Shown piece by piece: positions 1-9,294 of a stretch of DNA of 64,000 nucleotides (position 1 is the stretch's first letter; each line of letters opens with the position of its first letter). A program made the translations under genes and the position numbers. The notes beneath the pieces were generated by a model. The model had not been told where the DNA came from. It ran no database searches and saw only the letters and a list, made by a program, of their open reading frames with translations. This stretch comes from Campylobacteraceae bacterium (GTDB lineage: Bacteria > Campylobacterota > Campylobacteria > Campylobacterales > Arcobacteraceae): NCBI GenBank assembly GCA_013215945.1, contig JABSOM010000015.1, positions 1 through 64,000 on the forward strand. Reading direction: 5' to 3'.

Positions 1-73
1 AGGTAGTTCAGCTGGCTAGAACGCTGGTCTCATAAGCCGGAGGTCGGGAGTTCAAGTCTCCCTCTTGATACCA
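1..73 (+). tRNA. tRNA with CAT anticodon (Met, or Ile2), 5' end cut by window
   Basis: Cloverleaf with D-stem GTTC/GAAC, anticodon loop CTCATAA (anticodon CAT), a GGGAG/CTCCC T-stem with TTCAAGT loop and an encoded CCA at 71-73. The 3' acceptor strand TCTTGAT implies that the window opens at about tRNA position 5, so four bases are missing. The anticodon stem lacks the three G-C pairs of initiator tRNA, so this is elongator Met or the lysidine-modified Ile2 tRNA. The sequence alone does not separate these two. Confidence 0.93.
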
Positions 74-107
74 TTTATAAGTTTAACTTATAAACAACAT
101 TTTGGAT

Positions 108-184
108 GCTGGTGTAGCTCAGTTGGCTAGAGCAGCTGATTTGTAATCAGCAGGTCGTAGGTTCAACTCCTATCACTAGCTCCA
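108..184 (+). tRNA. tRNA-Thr (TGT anticodon)
   Basis: Complete cloverleaf: acceptor GCTGGTG pairs with CACTAGC (one G-U pair), D-stem GCTC/GAGC, anticodon stem CTGAT/ATCAG with loop TTGTAA-like and anticodon TGT, T-loop TTCAACT, discriminator T, encoded CCA. It lies 34 bases after the CAT tRNA and is probably co-transcribed with it. Confidence 0.96.
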
Positions 185-214
185 CTTTTACTAAATTTCT
201 TTAATACATTATTG

Positions 215-275
215 TATAAAACAGAGTATATTTAAGCCGCGAACTTGAAATATTTATTGTAAACTCTGTTTTATA
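215..275. terminator. Long inverted repeat after the tRNA pair, probable bidirectional terminator
   Basis: A perfect 13-base inverted repeat (TATAAAACAGAGT at 215-227, ACTCTGTTTTATA at 263-275) encloses a second short stem, ATATTT (228-233) with AAATAT (248-253). It lies between the plus-strand tRNA genes and the convergent minus-strand gene ending at 282, where a shared terminator would be expected. The uridine tract is part of the stem (TTTTATATA) rather than free after it, so termination strength is uncertain. Confidence 0.5.
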
Positions 276-281
276 TAAGAA

Positions 282-1034
282 CTAATAAAACTTTTTTCTT
301 TCATCGTATAAATGTTTATAAGGTTTTAATATATTCTTTTTAAAATAAAAATACAAAACCAATAAAATCATGTTTACTAAAAACAAAATTAAGATAATTA
401 TCTGAATATTTAGACTTTGTGCCAATTCTAATTCTTTATTAATTGGAATAATAACTTCTAAAATACCTCTGATATCTCCCAGTTTCCAGTCTTTTTTAGG
501 TGAATCTTCTCTTGTATTATGACAATTAACGCAGGTATTTTGTGTCATATAATCAGGCGTAGCAACTCTTAGCACTTTTTTATTATTTCGTGTAGTTATT
601 TCTATAATATCTTTTTGTTTATTATCTTTAAACTTTATCAAAGCACGTTTGGAAAAATCATCCAGTTTACGGTTTTCTGAACTTGGAAAAGGATAACTAC
701 TATAGAGATTAATCTGAGTACCATTTTTATCTTGACCTAACAAGACACTTAAATCTTTTAGCATGGTTGCTGGTAAAGGAAGTGTATTATTCAAATTTTT
801 ATGTATATAATCGATATTCATAGAGGGAGGAATTTTTTCTATTACATACTTTGTATAATATTGCCTTAACATTTTATATTGTTTAATAGTATTTAGTGCA
901 TAAACAGTACTGTTGCTAATAATGTTTTTTTTCGTTTGATTTGTTATATACAATGAAAGTAGTATTGCTGAAACTATTGTAATAATAACAAGAGGCGTAA
1001 ATATTTTAGTAAGTATTTGGGAATCACTTTTCAT
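282..1034 (-). CDS. DUF3365-type membrane haem sensor domain protein, stand-alone
   Basis: A 250-aa protein with an N-terminal membrane segment (about residues 11-31), a periplasmic region of about 175 residues and a second membrane segment (about 209-231), then only about 20 cytoplasmic residues. The periplasmic part ends in a CVNCH motif (Cys168, Cys171, His172), the c-type haem-binding CxxCH of DUF3365/Tll0287-like sensor domains. In relatives this domain usually precedes HAMP and histidine kinase or GGDEF modules; here the protein stops just after the second membrane helix. It may therefore be a truncated sensor or a subunit that signals through a partner. It starts at ATG with AAGGACTTCTT-like upstream sequence. 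No operon partner is evident: the next gene upstream starts at 2504 on the same strand, beyond a 372-base gap. The domain assignment is by motif and layout. Confidence 0.75.
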   Translation of the reverse strand: MKSDSQILTKIFTPLVIITIVSAILLSLYITNQTKKNIISNSTVYALNTIKQYKMLRQYYTKYVIEKIPPSMNIDYIHKNLNNTLPLPATMLKDLSVLLGQDKNGTQINLYSSYPFPSSENRKLDDFSKRALIKFKDNKQKDIIEITTRNNKKVLRVATPDYMTQNTCVNCHNTREDSPKKDWKLGDIRGILEVIIPINKELELAQSLNIQIIILILFLVNMILLVLYFYFKKNILKPYKHLYDERKKFY

Positions 1035-1179
1035 AAGAAGTCCTTATGTGTAAGTATAGGTAGATAAATAAATAATTTTATAAAATATTTATTTATCTAA
1101 ATAGATTAAGAAAAGGCTTATAAGCATCGTTTCTTAAAAATATATTGTGATTTTTACTTGTCTAATTCTAAACTTTTCA

Positions 1180-1311
1180 TTATGTACTTAAAATCAATTT
1201 TTGATACTCCTCTTGTGCAAGTACGATCAGTAGATTAAATCCACTAATACTTCTCTCCTAGCTATCATTACTAGCTTCTTTCTTATTGATCACATCAATT
1301 ACAATAAAGTT
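1180..1311 (-). pseudogene. Possible decayed coding remnant
   Basis: The 1035-1406 interval has no intact gene. On the minus strand one frame reads about 44 codons with one internal TAG, giving protein-like segments NFIVIDVINKKEASNDS and then SGFNLLIVLAQEEYQ before a TAA. The composition is much less A/T-simple than nearby spacers, and the phrase resembles the middle of a receiver-type domain, but no start codon or complete motif remains. It may be the debris of a signalling gene that once stood with the truncated DUF3365 sensor. This is a weak call; chance is possible at this length. Confidence 0.25.
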
Positions 1312-1406
1312 TTAAAAATCTTTTATACTCACAAAAATTTGACACTTCAAACGCTTAGGTACTTTAAAAATAAACTAAAGATTTTTTGAATAGATGTTAA
1401 ACCATT

Positions 1407-2504
1407 TTAATCTTTAAAAGTATTTCGTATTTTTAAAAATTCTGATAATTTAGCAAAAAAGATATCCACTAGTCTGGGATCGAAATGTTTTGCTCTTTGT
1501 TCTTTAAAAAGATTAAATATTTTTTCATCGGGCCAAGCATCTTTATAACACCTCTGGCTTCCTAAAGCATCAAATACATCTGCAATTGCTGTTATTCTTC
1601 CATAAATATGTATGTCTTCACCTTTTAATGCTCTTGGATATCCTGAACCGTCATACTTTTCATGATGTTCATTTGCAACAATGGCAGCCACTTTTAATAT
1701 TGATTTATTAGAGCCTTTAAGCATATCATAACCTATACTTGCATGTTTTTTCATAATTACAAATTCAGCAGGAGTTAGTTTTCCTGCTTTATTTAAAATA
1801 TTATCGGGAATCCCTATTTTTCCAATATCATGCATAGGACTTGCTTGTTTTAGTATCTCTGCTTCTTTTTCTTCTAATCCATAATATAATGCGAAAAGTT
1901 TTGAATACTCAGCCACCCTCTTTACATGCATTCCTGTTTCTTGGCTTCTGGTTTCTGCAACAGAACCCAATCTAAATACAACCTCTTTTTGAGTCTCCTC
2001 GATTTCATCAATAAGTAAAACAATTTTTTCATTAGCAACTTTAAGTTCTTGCAAGTTCTCATAAGTACGAATAGCAGTAGTTAGTGCTATCTTTAATTTT
2101 TCAGACGTTAATTCGGCTTTTTCTTTATAATCATTAATTTCATAATCTTTTACTACTTTATAAGGCGGAATATCTGATGCCTGCCCTGTTCGTAAAATTA
2201 TTTGTATTACATTATTTTTTAACTCATTTCTAATTTTTCTGCTAACTTCTAGTCCTGCATCATCTGTTTCCATAATAACATCAAGTAAAATCAAAACAAC
2301 ATCAGAGTTTTTTTTAAGAACCTCAATAGTTTCTGCACCACTGTAGGTACTAATAATTTCTAATTTTTTGTTCTTATATTCGAATTTTTTCAATACACTT
2401 CTTGTTAATAAATGAACATCTTTTTCATCATCTGCAATAATTATTTTAAATTTTTTTTTGTCTTCCATTTTTTCTACTAAATTTTCTGTTTTAAAAAAAT
2501 CCAT
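1407..2504 (-). CDS. Response regulator with HD-GYP cyclic-di-GMP phosphodiesterase domain
   Basis: 365 aa. Residues about 18-140 form a receiver domain with acidic pocket Asp25/Asp26, phosphoacceptor Asp75 (LLDVIM) and a 'RTGQ...PPYKVVKDYEINDY' segment typical of this subfamily. A linker helix (about 145-180) leads to an HD-GYP domain with the His225-Asp226 pair (HDIGK), HHEKYDGSGYP (His280, His281, Gly-Tyr-Pro 288-290) and ADVFDAL. The known activity of the family is hydrolysis of cyclic di-GMP, controlled by phosphorylation of the receiver; the catalytic residues look intact. It lies directly downstream of the giant histidine kinase gene (stop at 2519, start at 2504, 14-base gap), so the kinase is its likely phosphodonor. 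That pairing is inferred from position. Confidence 0.9.
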   Translation of the reverse strand: MDFFKTENLVEKMEDKKKFKIIIADDEKDVHLLTRSVLKKFEYKNKKLEIISTYSGAETIEVLKKNSDVVLILLDVIMETDDAGLEVSRKIRNELKNNVIQIILRTGQASDIPPYKVVKDYEINDYKEKAELTSEKLKIALTTAIRTYENLQELKVANEKIVLLIDEIEETQKEVVFRLGSVAETRSQETGMHVKRVAEYSKLFALYYGLEEKEAEILKQASPMHDIGKIGIPDNILNKAGKLTPAEFVIMKKHASIGYDMLKGSNKSILKVAAIVANEHHEKYDGSGYPRALKGEDIHIYGRITAIADVFDALGSQRCYKDAWPDEKIFNLFKEQRAKHFDPRLVDIFFAKLSEFLKIRNTFKD

Positions 2505-2518
2505 AAAATGTTCCTTCT

Positions 2519-5500
2519 TTAAATTTTTATAATAAATTTTACACCTATGTTTTCAATACTATCGCAAGAAATACTACCCTTTAATTGGCTGGTAATAATA
2601 TTGTATATAATATTTAGTCCCAGTCCTGTTCCACCCTTATTTCTATTTGTAGTAAAAAAAGGATCAAATATTTTGCTCAAATTTTCTTTTTTTATACCTT
2701 TTCCATCGTCTTTGTAAACAATAATTGTTTTTTCATTCTCATTTTTTAAATCTATTGTAATAATTCCAATTTCATTATCTTCATAAGCATGATTTATGGA
2801 GTTAAAAATCAGATTTGTAATAATTTGAGAAATAGCTCCAGGATAAGAATTTAAATATATTTTGTTTTCTGCGTTGACTATGACTTTTATTTTTGTTTTT
2901 TTAATCACAGAATTTATACTTATTAAAATTTCATTAATATAATTTTTAAGTTCAAATTTTCGTTTTTCTTCGCTTGTTTGATCTACTGATATTTGTTTGA
3001 AACTTTTTATAAGATGGTTTGTTCTCTTCAAATTCGAGAATATCAAATTTGCTAGTTCAAGAGAATTTTGCGTATACTCTTGAAAATCACTTCTAGTCAT
3101 ATCTTCATTATCAAATTTTCTTATAATATCTTGCGTTAGCTCTAAAAAATGGCTTGATCCTGTAAGTCCAATACCTATAGGAGTATTAATTTCATGGGCT
3201 ACTCCAGCAACTAATCCACCTAAACTTGCCATTTTTTCAGATTCTACTAATTTATCTTGAGTTTTTTTTAGATTTTCTAAGGAAACTTGTAATTCATGGT
3301 TTGAATCTTCTAATGCATCTTTCGTAGAATTTAATTCTATAATATTTTCATTTAATTTTTCATTTGTTATTTCTGTTGAGTTCTTTGCTAAAGATAATTT
3401 TTTTGTAAAGTATAAGATAATAAGTAGTATAAGTAAAAAAACAGCAATTATTGTATAAATTATTGAATAATCTACAGCTGTATTTATTTTTGTTTTTATC
3501 CACTTCTCATTTATCTCGTCTTTTTCTTTTTGGCTAATTGTTGCAATGACTTTATTTATTATAGATAAAAGCTCGGGATGTGATTTTTTGATTAACATAT
3601 GATGAGAAAATTCTTCTTTCGAAAGTCCAACAATTTTTAAATTTTTATAATATTTTTTGATATTATATACTGTCACTGCTTCATGACCTACAAAAGCATC
3701 TGCATTTCCTTGTGAAACCATTGATAAGGCTTCTTTTATAGTTTTTGTATCTATTACTTTTATTCCAGGATAGTTTGATCGTATAAGAATATTAGAGGTA
3801 AAACCTTTTGGTAAAGCAAGTATTTTCCCATTCAAGGCCTCAAGGCCACTTATAAAAGAAGCATTTTCATTACTAACTATTGCAAAATTAAAGGCAATAA
3901 AACTATTGGATACTAAACCCATATTCTTAATTATTTTTGTATTTGCAACCCCGGGAATAAAATCTATTTCATTATTTTTGAATTTTCTTAAAACATCTGA
4001 CCATTTTTTTGTTTTAACATAAGAAAAATGTATATTTGTTTTATTATTTAATATTTTCATATAATCATTTAAAATTCCATCAAATTCTTTTCCTTCAATG
4101 ACAGATAAAGGAGACCAATCACTTTCAGAAAAACGTATTATAGGATTGTTTTTCATAAATAATTGTTCTTTTTTAGAGAAAATAATTTCCTTATTTAAAT
4201 AGTTAAAACGCTTGTATACTTTTTTTATATAAGAATAACTGTCTAAACCTTTAAAAAAATCTATTCGAGGAATTAACTGTTCTCTTTTAGAGTGTTTAAT
4301 TAATTTTTCTTCATCAAAATATACTTTAATATAACCAACTTTTCTCGGTATATTTGATACTTGATAATGACTGTCCTGAAGTGCATAATTTTTCAATGTT
4401 TCTTTTGAAGTGGAGGATAACAAAATTTTCTTATTATTAAAAACTTCTAATTTTTTAATATATTCTAGTTTCAATAATTGTTTAAGAATATTATCTATTT
4501 TATTTCTTTCATTTGTAAAAATAAACCTTGAGACAAGAGTAGAAATCAGAGAATTAATTTTTACTTTTGCTTCTATGTCTCTGTGTATATAATTAAAGAA
4601 AATATCTTTAAGTTCTCCATTATCTTTCAAGATTTTAAGATTTTTATTGAATATATTTTTAATATATTCATCTTTAAATGCTACTTTATACGCGTTTTTA
4701 TTAGGAAAGATAGCTTCAATTTTGTATTTATTGATACTATCATCGCTTAATCTTTTTAAATGCCATAAAAATATATTTTTATCTATAATTATGACGTCAG
4801 TTTTTTTGTCTAAAAAATCTTTTACTTGTTTTGCTTGATATTCATACTCTTTGTATGATTTTGTTCTTGTTTCTAAATTAAACAATGAAAAGTATTTTTC
4901 ACCTAAGTATTTATATGCCTCTTTAAATGCGATTATATTTTTATTTTTTAAATCACTAATAGTATTAAGAGTGATATTATCTTTAACTCTTGATACTGCT
5001 ATATTTTCAAAATTTATGAAATCATCTGAATAATAGTACCCATCATCTTTTTCTTTAACTGTTACTGCTATATCCAAGCTTGTATCGTTACTTAAAGCAT
5101 TTTGTAATTTATCATAAGATAAATTTGTTATATTTTTAATAGAAATTCTACTCTTTTTTAATATTTCATTGATTAAATCATATTCAATACCTTTTAAATA
5201 AGATTTATCTATTGAATAAGGCTCTCTTCCTTTACCAAAAGCTATATTAAGCTCTTGTTTTTCTTTAGGATTTAACCATTTTTTAGTGATTTTATCCATC
5301 ACTTTTTTAGGAATGGCATTGAGTGATTTTTGTATAATCTTTTGTAAAAGTAAATCATCTTTTCTAGAAAAAACATGTAAATCATTGGCTTTTATATCAT
5401 TTTGATATATACCTTTTAATAGAGGCAAAGATAATTCTCTTATCTTTGCCTCCGCTGCAAATTGTAATTCAAAAAAAGCATCAACTTCTGCATTTAATAC

Positions 5501-6742
5501 TTTTGAAATAGAATCTTCTAGGTTATTCGTTTCAATAATTTTGATATTAGGGAATTTTTCTTTTACGTATCTTATATTTCCATAACCTTTTACGATTGCT
5601 AGTTTTTTATGGTTTAGATCAGATAGTTTTTTTATATTTTGATTGTCAAACTTTACGTAAATAAAATCTTTTAAAGACATATATTTTTTACTGTATAAAC
5701 CAAAAGAACTTCTCTCTTTAGTAAAATATGTTGCAGGTAAAATATCAATTTTTTTATTTTTAAACTTTTTTAATAAAATATTCCAATCATCTTTTACAAT
5801 TTTATATCTTAAACCAGATATTTCAAATACTTTTAGAATAATTTCTCCTGAAAAGCCTTCTAGTTTAATACCGTCGCTGGAATGCATCATATCTCCCCAG
5901 TCATCAAGACCTAGAGTTAAAGCAGGAGAATTTTTAATGTAATTTAATTCTTCTTTTGTAAAATTTTTTTCTTTTCTTTTATAAAAACTTAAACCCTTAT
6001 CAATTGCCCACTTGTTTTGAATGTTTATTAAGTCTTTTTTTGAAATTAAACTCATTCCATAATTGATTTGATTCTCAAGATTTATATTCTTTTTATCGTT
6101 TTTTATAGCAGCATAAAACCACTTGTTAACAGCAAAATCCTCCAAAGATATCACTTCATTGTGTTTATATCTTTTTACCATATGAGACCATATGATTAAA
6201 CTGTCATCAATTATTGCATCCACTTCTTCTTTAAAAAATGAATCTATTAGTGTATCATTAGAGATAAAGGTCTTAATTTTTATTTTAGGGAAGTTTTTTT
6301 TAATATACGTTTCGAAATAAGAATTAGATATTAAACCCAAGCGTTTATTATCCAAAGCATCAATATTTATAATTTCTTTTATTTTATTAACTTTTATAAA
6401 TATTTGTGAGGTAGTTTGATAAATAGGTTTTATAAATTTTATATATTCTTTTCTTTCTTCATTCATAAATAAGCCAGAATGAATATCTACCTTACCTTTT
6501 TTTATCGCTTCAAGTGTTTCCGGCCAAGTCAAAGGAACAAATTCTATTTTCTGCTGTGTTTTAGAGGCCCAAAGTTTCCAATAATCAACCAAAATACCTT
6601 TGGCTTTATTGTTTTCATCAATAAAAGAATAAGGAATCATATTTTTAGTAATTGCTATTTTTATTACAGGAGAAGAAGCAAAAAGAATATTGATAAAACA
6701 TAAAAAACAAAATATAAATTTCATAAATAACCTTTTAATCAT
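2519..6742 (-). CDS. Giant sensor histidine kinase with several tandem periplasmic substrate-binding (SBP_bac_3) domains
   Basis: 1407 aa. An N-terminal signal peptide (about 1-23) is followed by repeated family-3 solute-binding modules. Three lie in about 27-720, each opening with a phrase such as 'IKIAITKNMIPYSFID', 'LTLGLDDWGDMM' or 'LNIAFGKGREPYSID'. A linker of about 130 residues follows, then a fourth module at about 870-1085 ('IIRFSESDWSPLSV'). Next come a membrane segment (about 1092-1114), a coiled coil (1116-1169), a dimerisation/phosphoacceptor domain with His1183 (AHEINTP) and an ATPase domain with N-box Asn1314, DDGKGI, IFDPFFTT and GGTGLGL. The layout is BvgS/EvgS-like but with more binding modules and without BvgS-type C-terminal receivers. 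The 3' end runs into the HD-GYP regulator gene. Each module probably binds an amino acid or similar small ligand; the ligands cannot be read from sequence. Confidence 0.88.
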   Translation of the reverse strand: MIKRLFMKFIFCFLCFINILFASSPVIKIAITKNMIPYSFIDENNKAKGILVDYWKLWASKTQQKIEFVPLTWPETLEAIKKGKVDIHSGLFMNEERKEYIKFIKPIYQTTSQIFIKVNKIKEIINIDALDNKRLGLISNSYFETYIKKNFPKIKIKTFISNDTLIDSFFKEEVDAIIDDSLIIWSHMVKRYKHNEVISLEDFAVNKWFYAAIKNDKKNINLENQINYGMSLISKKDLINIQNKWAIDKGLSFYKRKEKNFTKEELNYIKNSPALTLGLDDWGDMMHSSDGIKLEGFSGEIILKVFEISGLRYKIVKDDWNILLKKFKNKKIDILPATYFTKERSSFGLYSKKYMSLKDFIYVKFDNQNIKKLSDLNHKKLAIVKGYGNIRYVKEKFPNIKIIETNNLEDSISKVLNAEVDAFFELQFAAEAKIRELSLPLLKGIYQNDIKANDLHVFSRKDDLLLQKIIQKSLNAIPKKVMDKITKKWLNPKEKQELNIAFGKGREPYSIDKSYLKGIEYDLINEILKKSRISIKNITNLSYDKLQNALSNDTSLDIAVTVKEKDDGYYYSDDFINFENIAVSRVKDNITLNTISDLKNKNIIAFKEAYKYLGEKYFSLFNLETRTKSYKEYEYQAKQVKDFLDKKTDVIIIDKNIFLWHLKRLSDDSINKYKIEAIFPNKNAYKVAFKDEYIKNIFNKNLKILKDNGELKDIFFNYIHRDIEAKVKINSLISTLVSRFIFTNERNKIDNILKQLLKLEYIKKLEVFNNKKILLSSTSKETLKNYALQDSHYQVSNIPRKVGYIKVYFDEEKLIKHSKREQLIPRIDFFKGLDSYSYIKKVYKRFNYLNKEIIFSKKEQLFMKNNPIIRFSESDWSPLSVIEGKEFDGILNDYMKILNNKTNIHFSYVKTKKWSDVLRKFKNNEIDFIPGVANTKIIKNMGLVSNSFIAFNFAIVSNENASFISGLEALNGKILALPKGFTSNILIRSNYPGIKVIDTKTIKEALSMVSQGNADAFVGHEAVTVYNIKKYYKNLKIVGLSKEEFSHHMLIKKSHPELLSIINKVIATISQKEKDEINEKWIKTKINTAVDYSIIYTIIAVFLLILLIILYFTKKLSLAKNSTEITNEKLNENIIELNSTKDALEDSNHELQVSLENLKKTQDKLVESEKMASLGGLVAGVAHEINTPIGIGLTGSSHFLELTQDIIRKFDNEDMTRSDFQEYTQNSLELANLIFSNLKRTNHLIKSFKQISVDQTSEEKRKFELKNYINEILISINSVIKKTKIKVIVNAENKIYLNSYPGAISQIITNLIFNSINHAYEDNEIGIITIDLKNENEKTIIVYKDDGKGIKKENLSKIFDPFFTTNRNKGGTGLGLNIIYNIITSQLKGSISCDSIENIGVKFIIKI

Positions 6743-7116
6743 ATAATTTAGTTTAATGAATAATAAGATTTAAATAATACCTTATTAAATTGTTATACCC
6801 CTTGTATCTCTGTACTATATATTATAAGAATTTTTCATAAACTATATTATATAGAAAATAAATGTAGATATTTCAGATTTCTTTAAATTTTTATATTTAA
6901 TTGCTTTAAAATAATTTTTATACTGTGATATTCTCACTTAAAAAGTAAAGAGAAAAAGTAATTAAATAAATGGACTTTTATATTAAGACATTGAAATTGA
7001 TCTATTGATCTTATTTTTTAAATTATTAAAATATTTACAGTAAGTTGTTTCTTGATTTTTTGTACAAGGCCCTATTTTAGGAACCTTGTAGTTATGTGTA
7101 TTTACTTGTATTTAGC
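6743..7116. other. Non-coding interval between glyS and the giant kinase
   Basis: 374 bases of very AT-rich sequence without a supportable gene on either strand. It should contain the promoter of the minus-strand kinase near 6743-6850 (several TATA-rich hexamers, none decisive). An imperfect hairpin, ACAAGG (7064-7069) with CCTTGT (7084-7089) plus an inner CCTA/TAGG stem, sits 28 bases beyond the glyS stop codon. It has no T-tract on the minus-strand exit side, so it may be a Rho-assisted or 3'-end-protecting structure. Confidence 0.5.
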
Positions 7117-9132
7117 TTATATCGTGATTTCTTTAATATCTGCGATATTTCTAAATGCCAGATATACTAAAGCGATAAGATTTTTTCTGTTGTTTTTGAT
7201 ATTATCATCTTCGTGATTTACGAATACATTATCAAAGAATGCATCAAGAGCTGGTTTTAAAGCAAATAAGGCTTTTAACTCTTCTTCATAACATGTATAT
7301 TCCTTTGATACAATTGCACTGTATTCATCAAATAAAGTAAGTTCTTCTTTATCACTTAACAACGCTTCGTTGATGATAAGTTCTTTAGATAAGTCTAGGC
7401 CTTTTATTATGTTTGCCACTCTTTTAAACGTAGCTACATGGTTTTTAAAGTCACCTTCGAGTACAAATGGATTTAAAGCACATAGTTTTTTTGAAATTTT
7501 ATAAATATCTTTTTCGCCGCTTCCTAAAACTGCTTTTAAAACAGACGGATTAACTTCAAAGATTTTAAATAATCGTTCATTAAAAAAATCTAGAAGTTGT
7601 TTTTTATTTAAACCTTCATAGTTAGGAGATAAAGTATCAACAAGCTTGTTTAGATCAAAAGAGAGTTTGTGTTCAATTACAATTTTTACTATCCCTGAAG
7701 CTGCTCGTCTAAGCCCAAAAGGATCTTTTGATCCAGTAGGAATCTTATTAACAGAAAATAAGCCCATTAAATTATCCAGTTTATATGAAAGGGCAATAAT
7801 TGAAGAAAATACTGATGATGGTAAATCAGCGTCTTCTCCATCAGGAAGATATTGTTCTTTTATTGCAGTATAAATGTCTTTATTCTGCCCTGCTGCTTTG
7901 GCATAATAATATCCCATTAAACCCTGAAGCTCAGTAAACTCACAAACCATTTCACTCATTAAATCTGATTTAGCCATTAGTACTGCTTTTGTAATATCTT
8001 CTTTGTTTTCAATATTATAAGCATTGGATAGATAGTTTGCAATTTTTACTTCTCTTTGAAGTTTATCATGCATAGAACCCAAACCTTCAACAAAAACAAG
8101 TTTTTTCAGACCTTCATTTTGAAGCCCTATTCTTAAATCATTTTTGTAAAAAAACATTCCATCAGCAAGTCTTGGGCGTAGAACTTTTTCATTTCCTGCA
8201 ATAATATGAGAAAAATCATTTGTTTTACTGTTTGATACAACAATAAAATGATTAGAGAGGTTGTCGTTATTAAAAACAGCAAAATATCGTTGATGCTCTT
8301 TCATCGACGTTATAATTACTTCTTCGGGAAGATTTAAGAAGTCTTTGTCAAAAGTCCCTAAAAGTGCTGTGGGGTATTCTGTAATAGCCACCAATTCATT
8401 TAATAAACTTTTATCAATATCAATACTTAAATTATGTTTTGCTTCAATTTTTTTCATTTGTTCTAAAATAATCGATTTTCTTTCTTTTGCACATAAAATA
8501 ACACCATTTTGTTTTAACGCATCAAAATAATCACTGGCTTTGTTAAAAGAAAAAGGCTCGTAAGAAACCATTCTGTGAGGATATGCTGTATTAGAAGATT
8601 TTACACCAAATAGTTCAGCTTCTAGAACTTCTTCATCATGCATAAGACATAAAGATCGAATGGGTCTAATAAAAGAATCTTTTCTTGAACCCCAACGCAT
8701 AGATTTTCCAAAGTTAAGTTTTTTAATAAAAGTATTTATCATTTCATTTAATAAATCTTTAGAAGTTTGCCCTTCTACTTCTTTTTTAAAGTATAAAACA
8801 TCTCCTCTTCCTTTATCAATAGATGAAATTTCACTTATATCAACACCACATTTTTTTGCAAAACCAAGAGCAGCAGGCATTGCAATTCCATCTTTATAAG
8901 CAATACTAAGAGGAGCACCAATATTTTCAATTATCTGGTCTTCTTGTTTTAAAGCAAAAGATTTGTGCCAAAGAACCAAACGTCTAGGAGTATAATAAAA
9001 TTCAAAATCACAAGACAATTGTTTGTCTTTTAAAATATCAGACCATTTTTTTTCTATATTTGGAAGTTCTTTTAAAAATGGAATAGCAGGAAGTTCTTCA
9101 AGCCCTATTTCAATCAGTAGTGGTTTTGTCAT
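7117..9132 (-). CDS. glyS: Glycyl-tRNA synthetase beta subunit
   Basis: 671 aa, close to the usual 680-690 for the bacterial alpha2beta2 enzyme. It opens with the family signature 'LLIEIGLEELPAIPF' and carries 'GKSMRWG', 'FIRPIRS' and 'GMFFYKNDL' in their normal order, with the C-terminal anticodon-binding region 'DAFFDNVFVN'. The beta subunit binds tRNA-Gly and is required with GlyQ (not in this window) to charge glycine. The ATG has an AGAGAGGAAG ribosome site lying inside the end of the preceding 52-aa gene, so the two are translationally coupled. It is the last gene of the minus-strand ribA-rsmG-glyS operon. Confidence 0.97.
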   Translation of the reverse strand: MTKPLLIEIGLEELPAIPFLKELPNIEKKWSDILKDKQLSCDFEFYYTPRRLVLWHKSFALKQEDQIIENIGAPLSIAYKDGIAMPAALGFAKKCGVDISEISSIDKGRGDVLYFKKEVEGQTSKDLLNEMINTFIKKLNFGKSMRWGSRKDSFIRPIRSLCLMHDEEVLEAELFGVKSSNTAYPHRMVSYEPFSFNKASDYFDALKQNGVILCAKERKSIILEQMKKIEAKHNLSIDIDKSLLNELVAITEYPTALLGTFDKDFLNLPEEVIITSMKEHQRYFAVFNNDNLSNHFIVVSNSKTNDFSHIIAGNEKVLRPRLADGMFFYKNDLRIGLQNEGLKKLVFVEGLGSMHDKLQREVKIANYLSNAYNIENKEDITKAVLMAKSDLMSEMVCEFTELQGLMGYYYAKAAGQNKDIYTAIKEQYLPDGEDADLPSSVFSSIIALSYKLDNLMGLFSVNKIPTGSKDPFGLRRAASGIVKIVIEHKLSFDLNKLVDTLSPNYEGLNKKQLLDFFNERLFKIFEVNPSVLKAVLGSGEKDIYKISKKLCALNPFVLEGDFKNHVATFKRVANIIKGLDLSKELIINEALLSDKEELTLFDEYSAIVSKEYTCYEEELKALFALKPALDAFFDNVFVNHEDDNIKNNRKNLIALVYLAFRNIADIKEITI

Positions 9133-9268
9133 TTTCTTCCTCTCTTTTTTTCATTTCATCTAGTTTTTTCGTATGTTTATTAACTTGTAATTCATTAAAG
9201 CCTCTTACAAAGCCAAAGACAATAATAACAAAACCAATTACAACAATAATATCTAGTATATCTTTCAC
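9110..9268 (-). CDS. Small single-pass membrane protein (52 aa) overlapping the glyS start
   Basis: A 53-codon reading frame starts at GTG (9268) and ends at TGA (9110), overlapping glyS by 23 bases. A good ribosome site, AAAAGGA, lies five bases before the GTG. The product has a hydrophobic helix (about residues 3-21, ILDIIVVIGFVIIVFGFV) followed by a highly charged tail rich in Lys and Glu. Its position, 26 bases after the preceding hypothetical gene and overlapping glyS, fits a genuine operon member. I do not recognise the family; nothing suggests a catalytic role. Confidence 0.65.
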   Translation of the reverse strand: MKDILDIIVVIGFVIIVFGFVRGFNELQVNKHTKKLDEMKKREEENDKTTTD

Positions 9269-9294
9269 GTGGGTCCTTTTACAGAAAATTTTAT

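Noticed and set aside
4410-5033. Plus-strand reading frames inside the giant kinase gene
   Set aside because: Antisense to a continuous, domain-rich minus-strand gene; no ribosome sites and composition typical of mirror frames.
7064-7089. Hairpin after glyS as an intrinsic terminator
   Set aside because: The T-tract lies on the wrong side for the minus-strand transcript; kept only as a structure in the spacer note.
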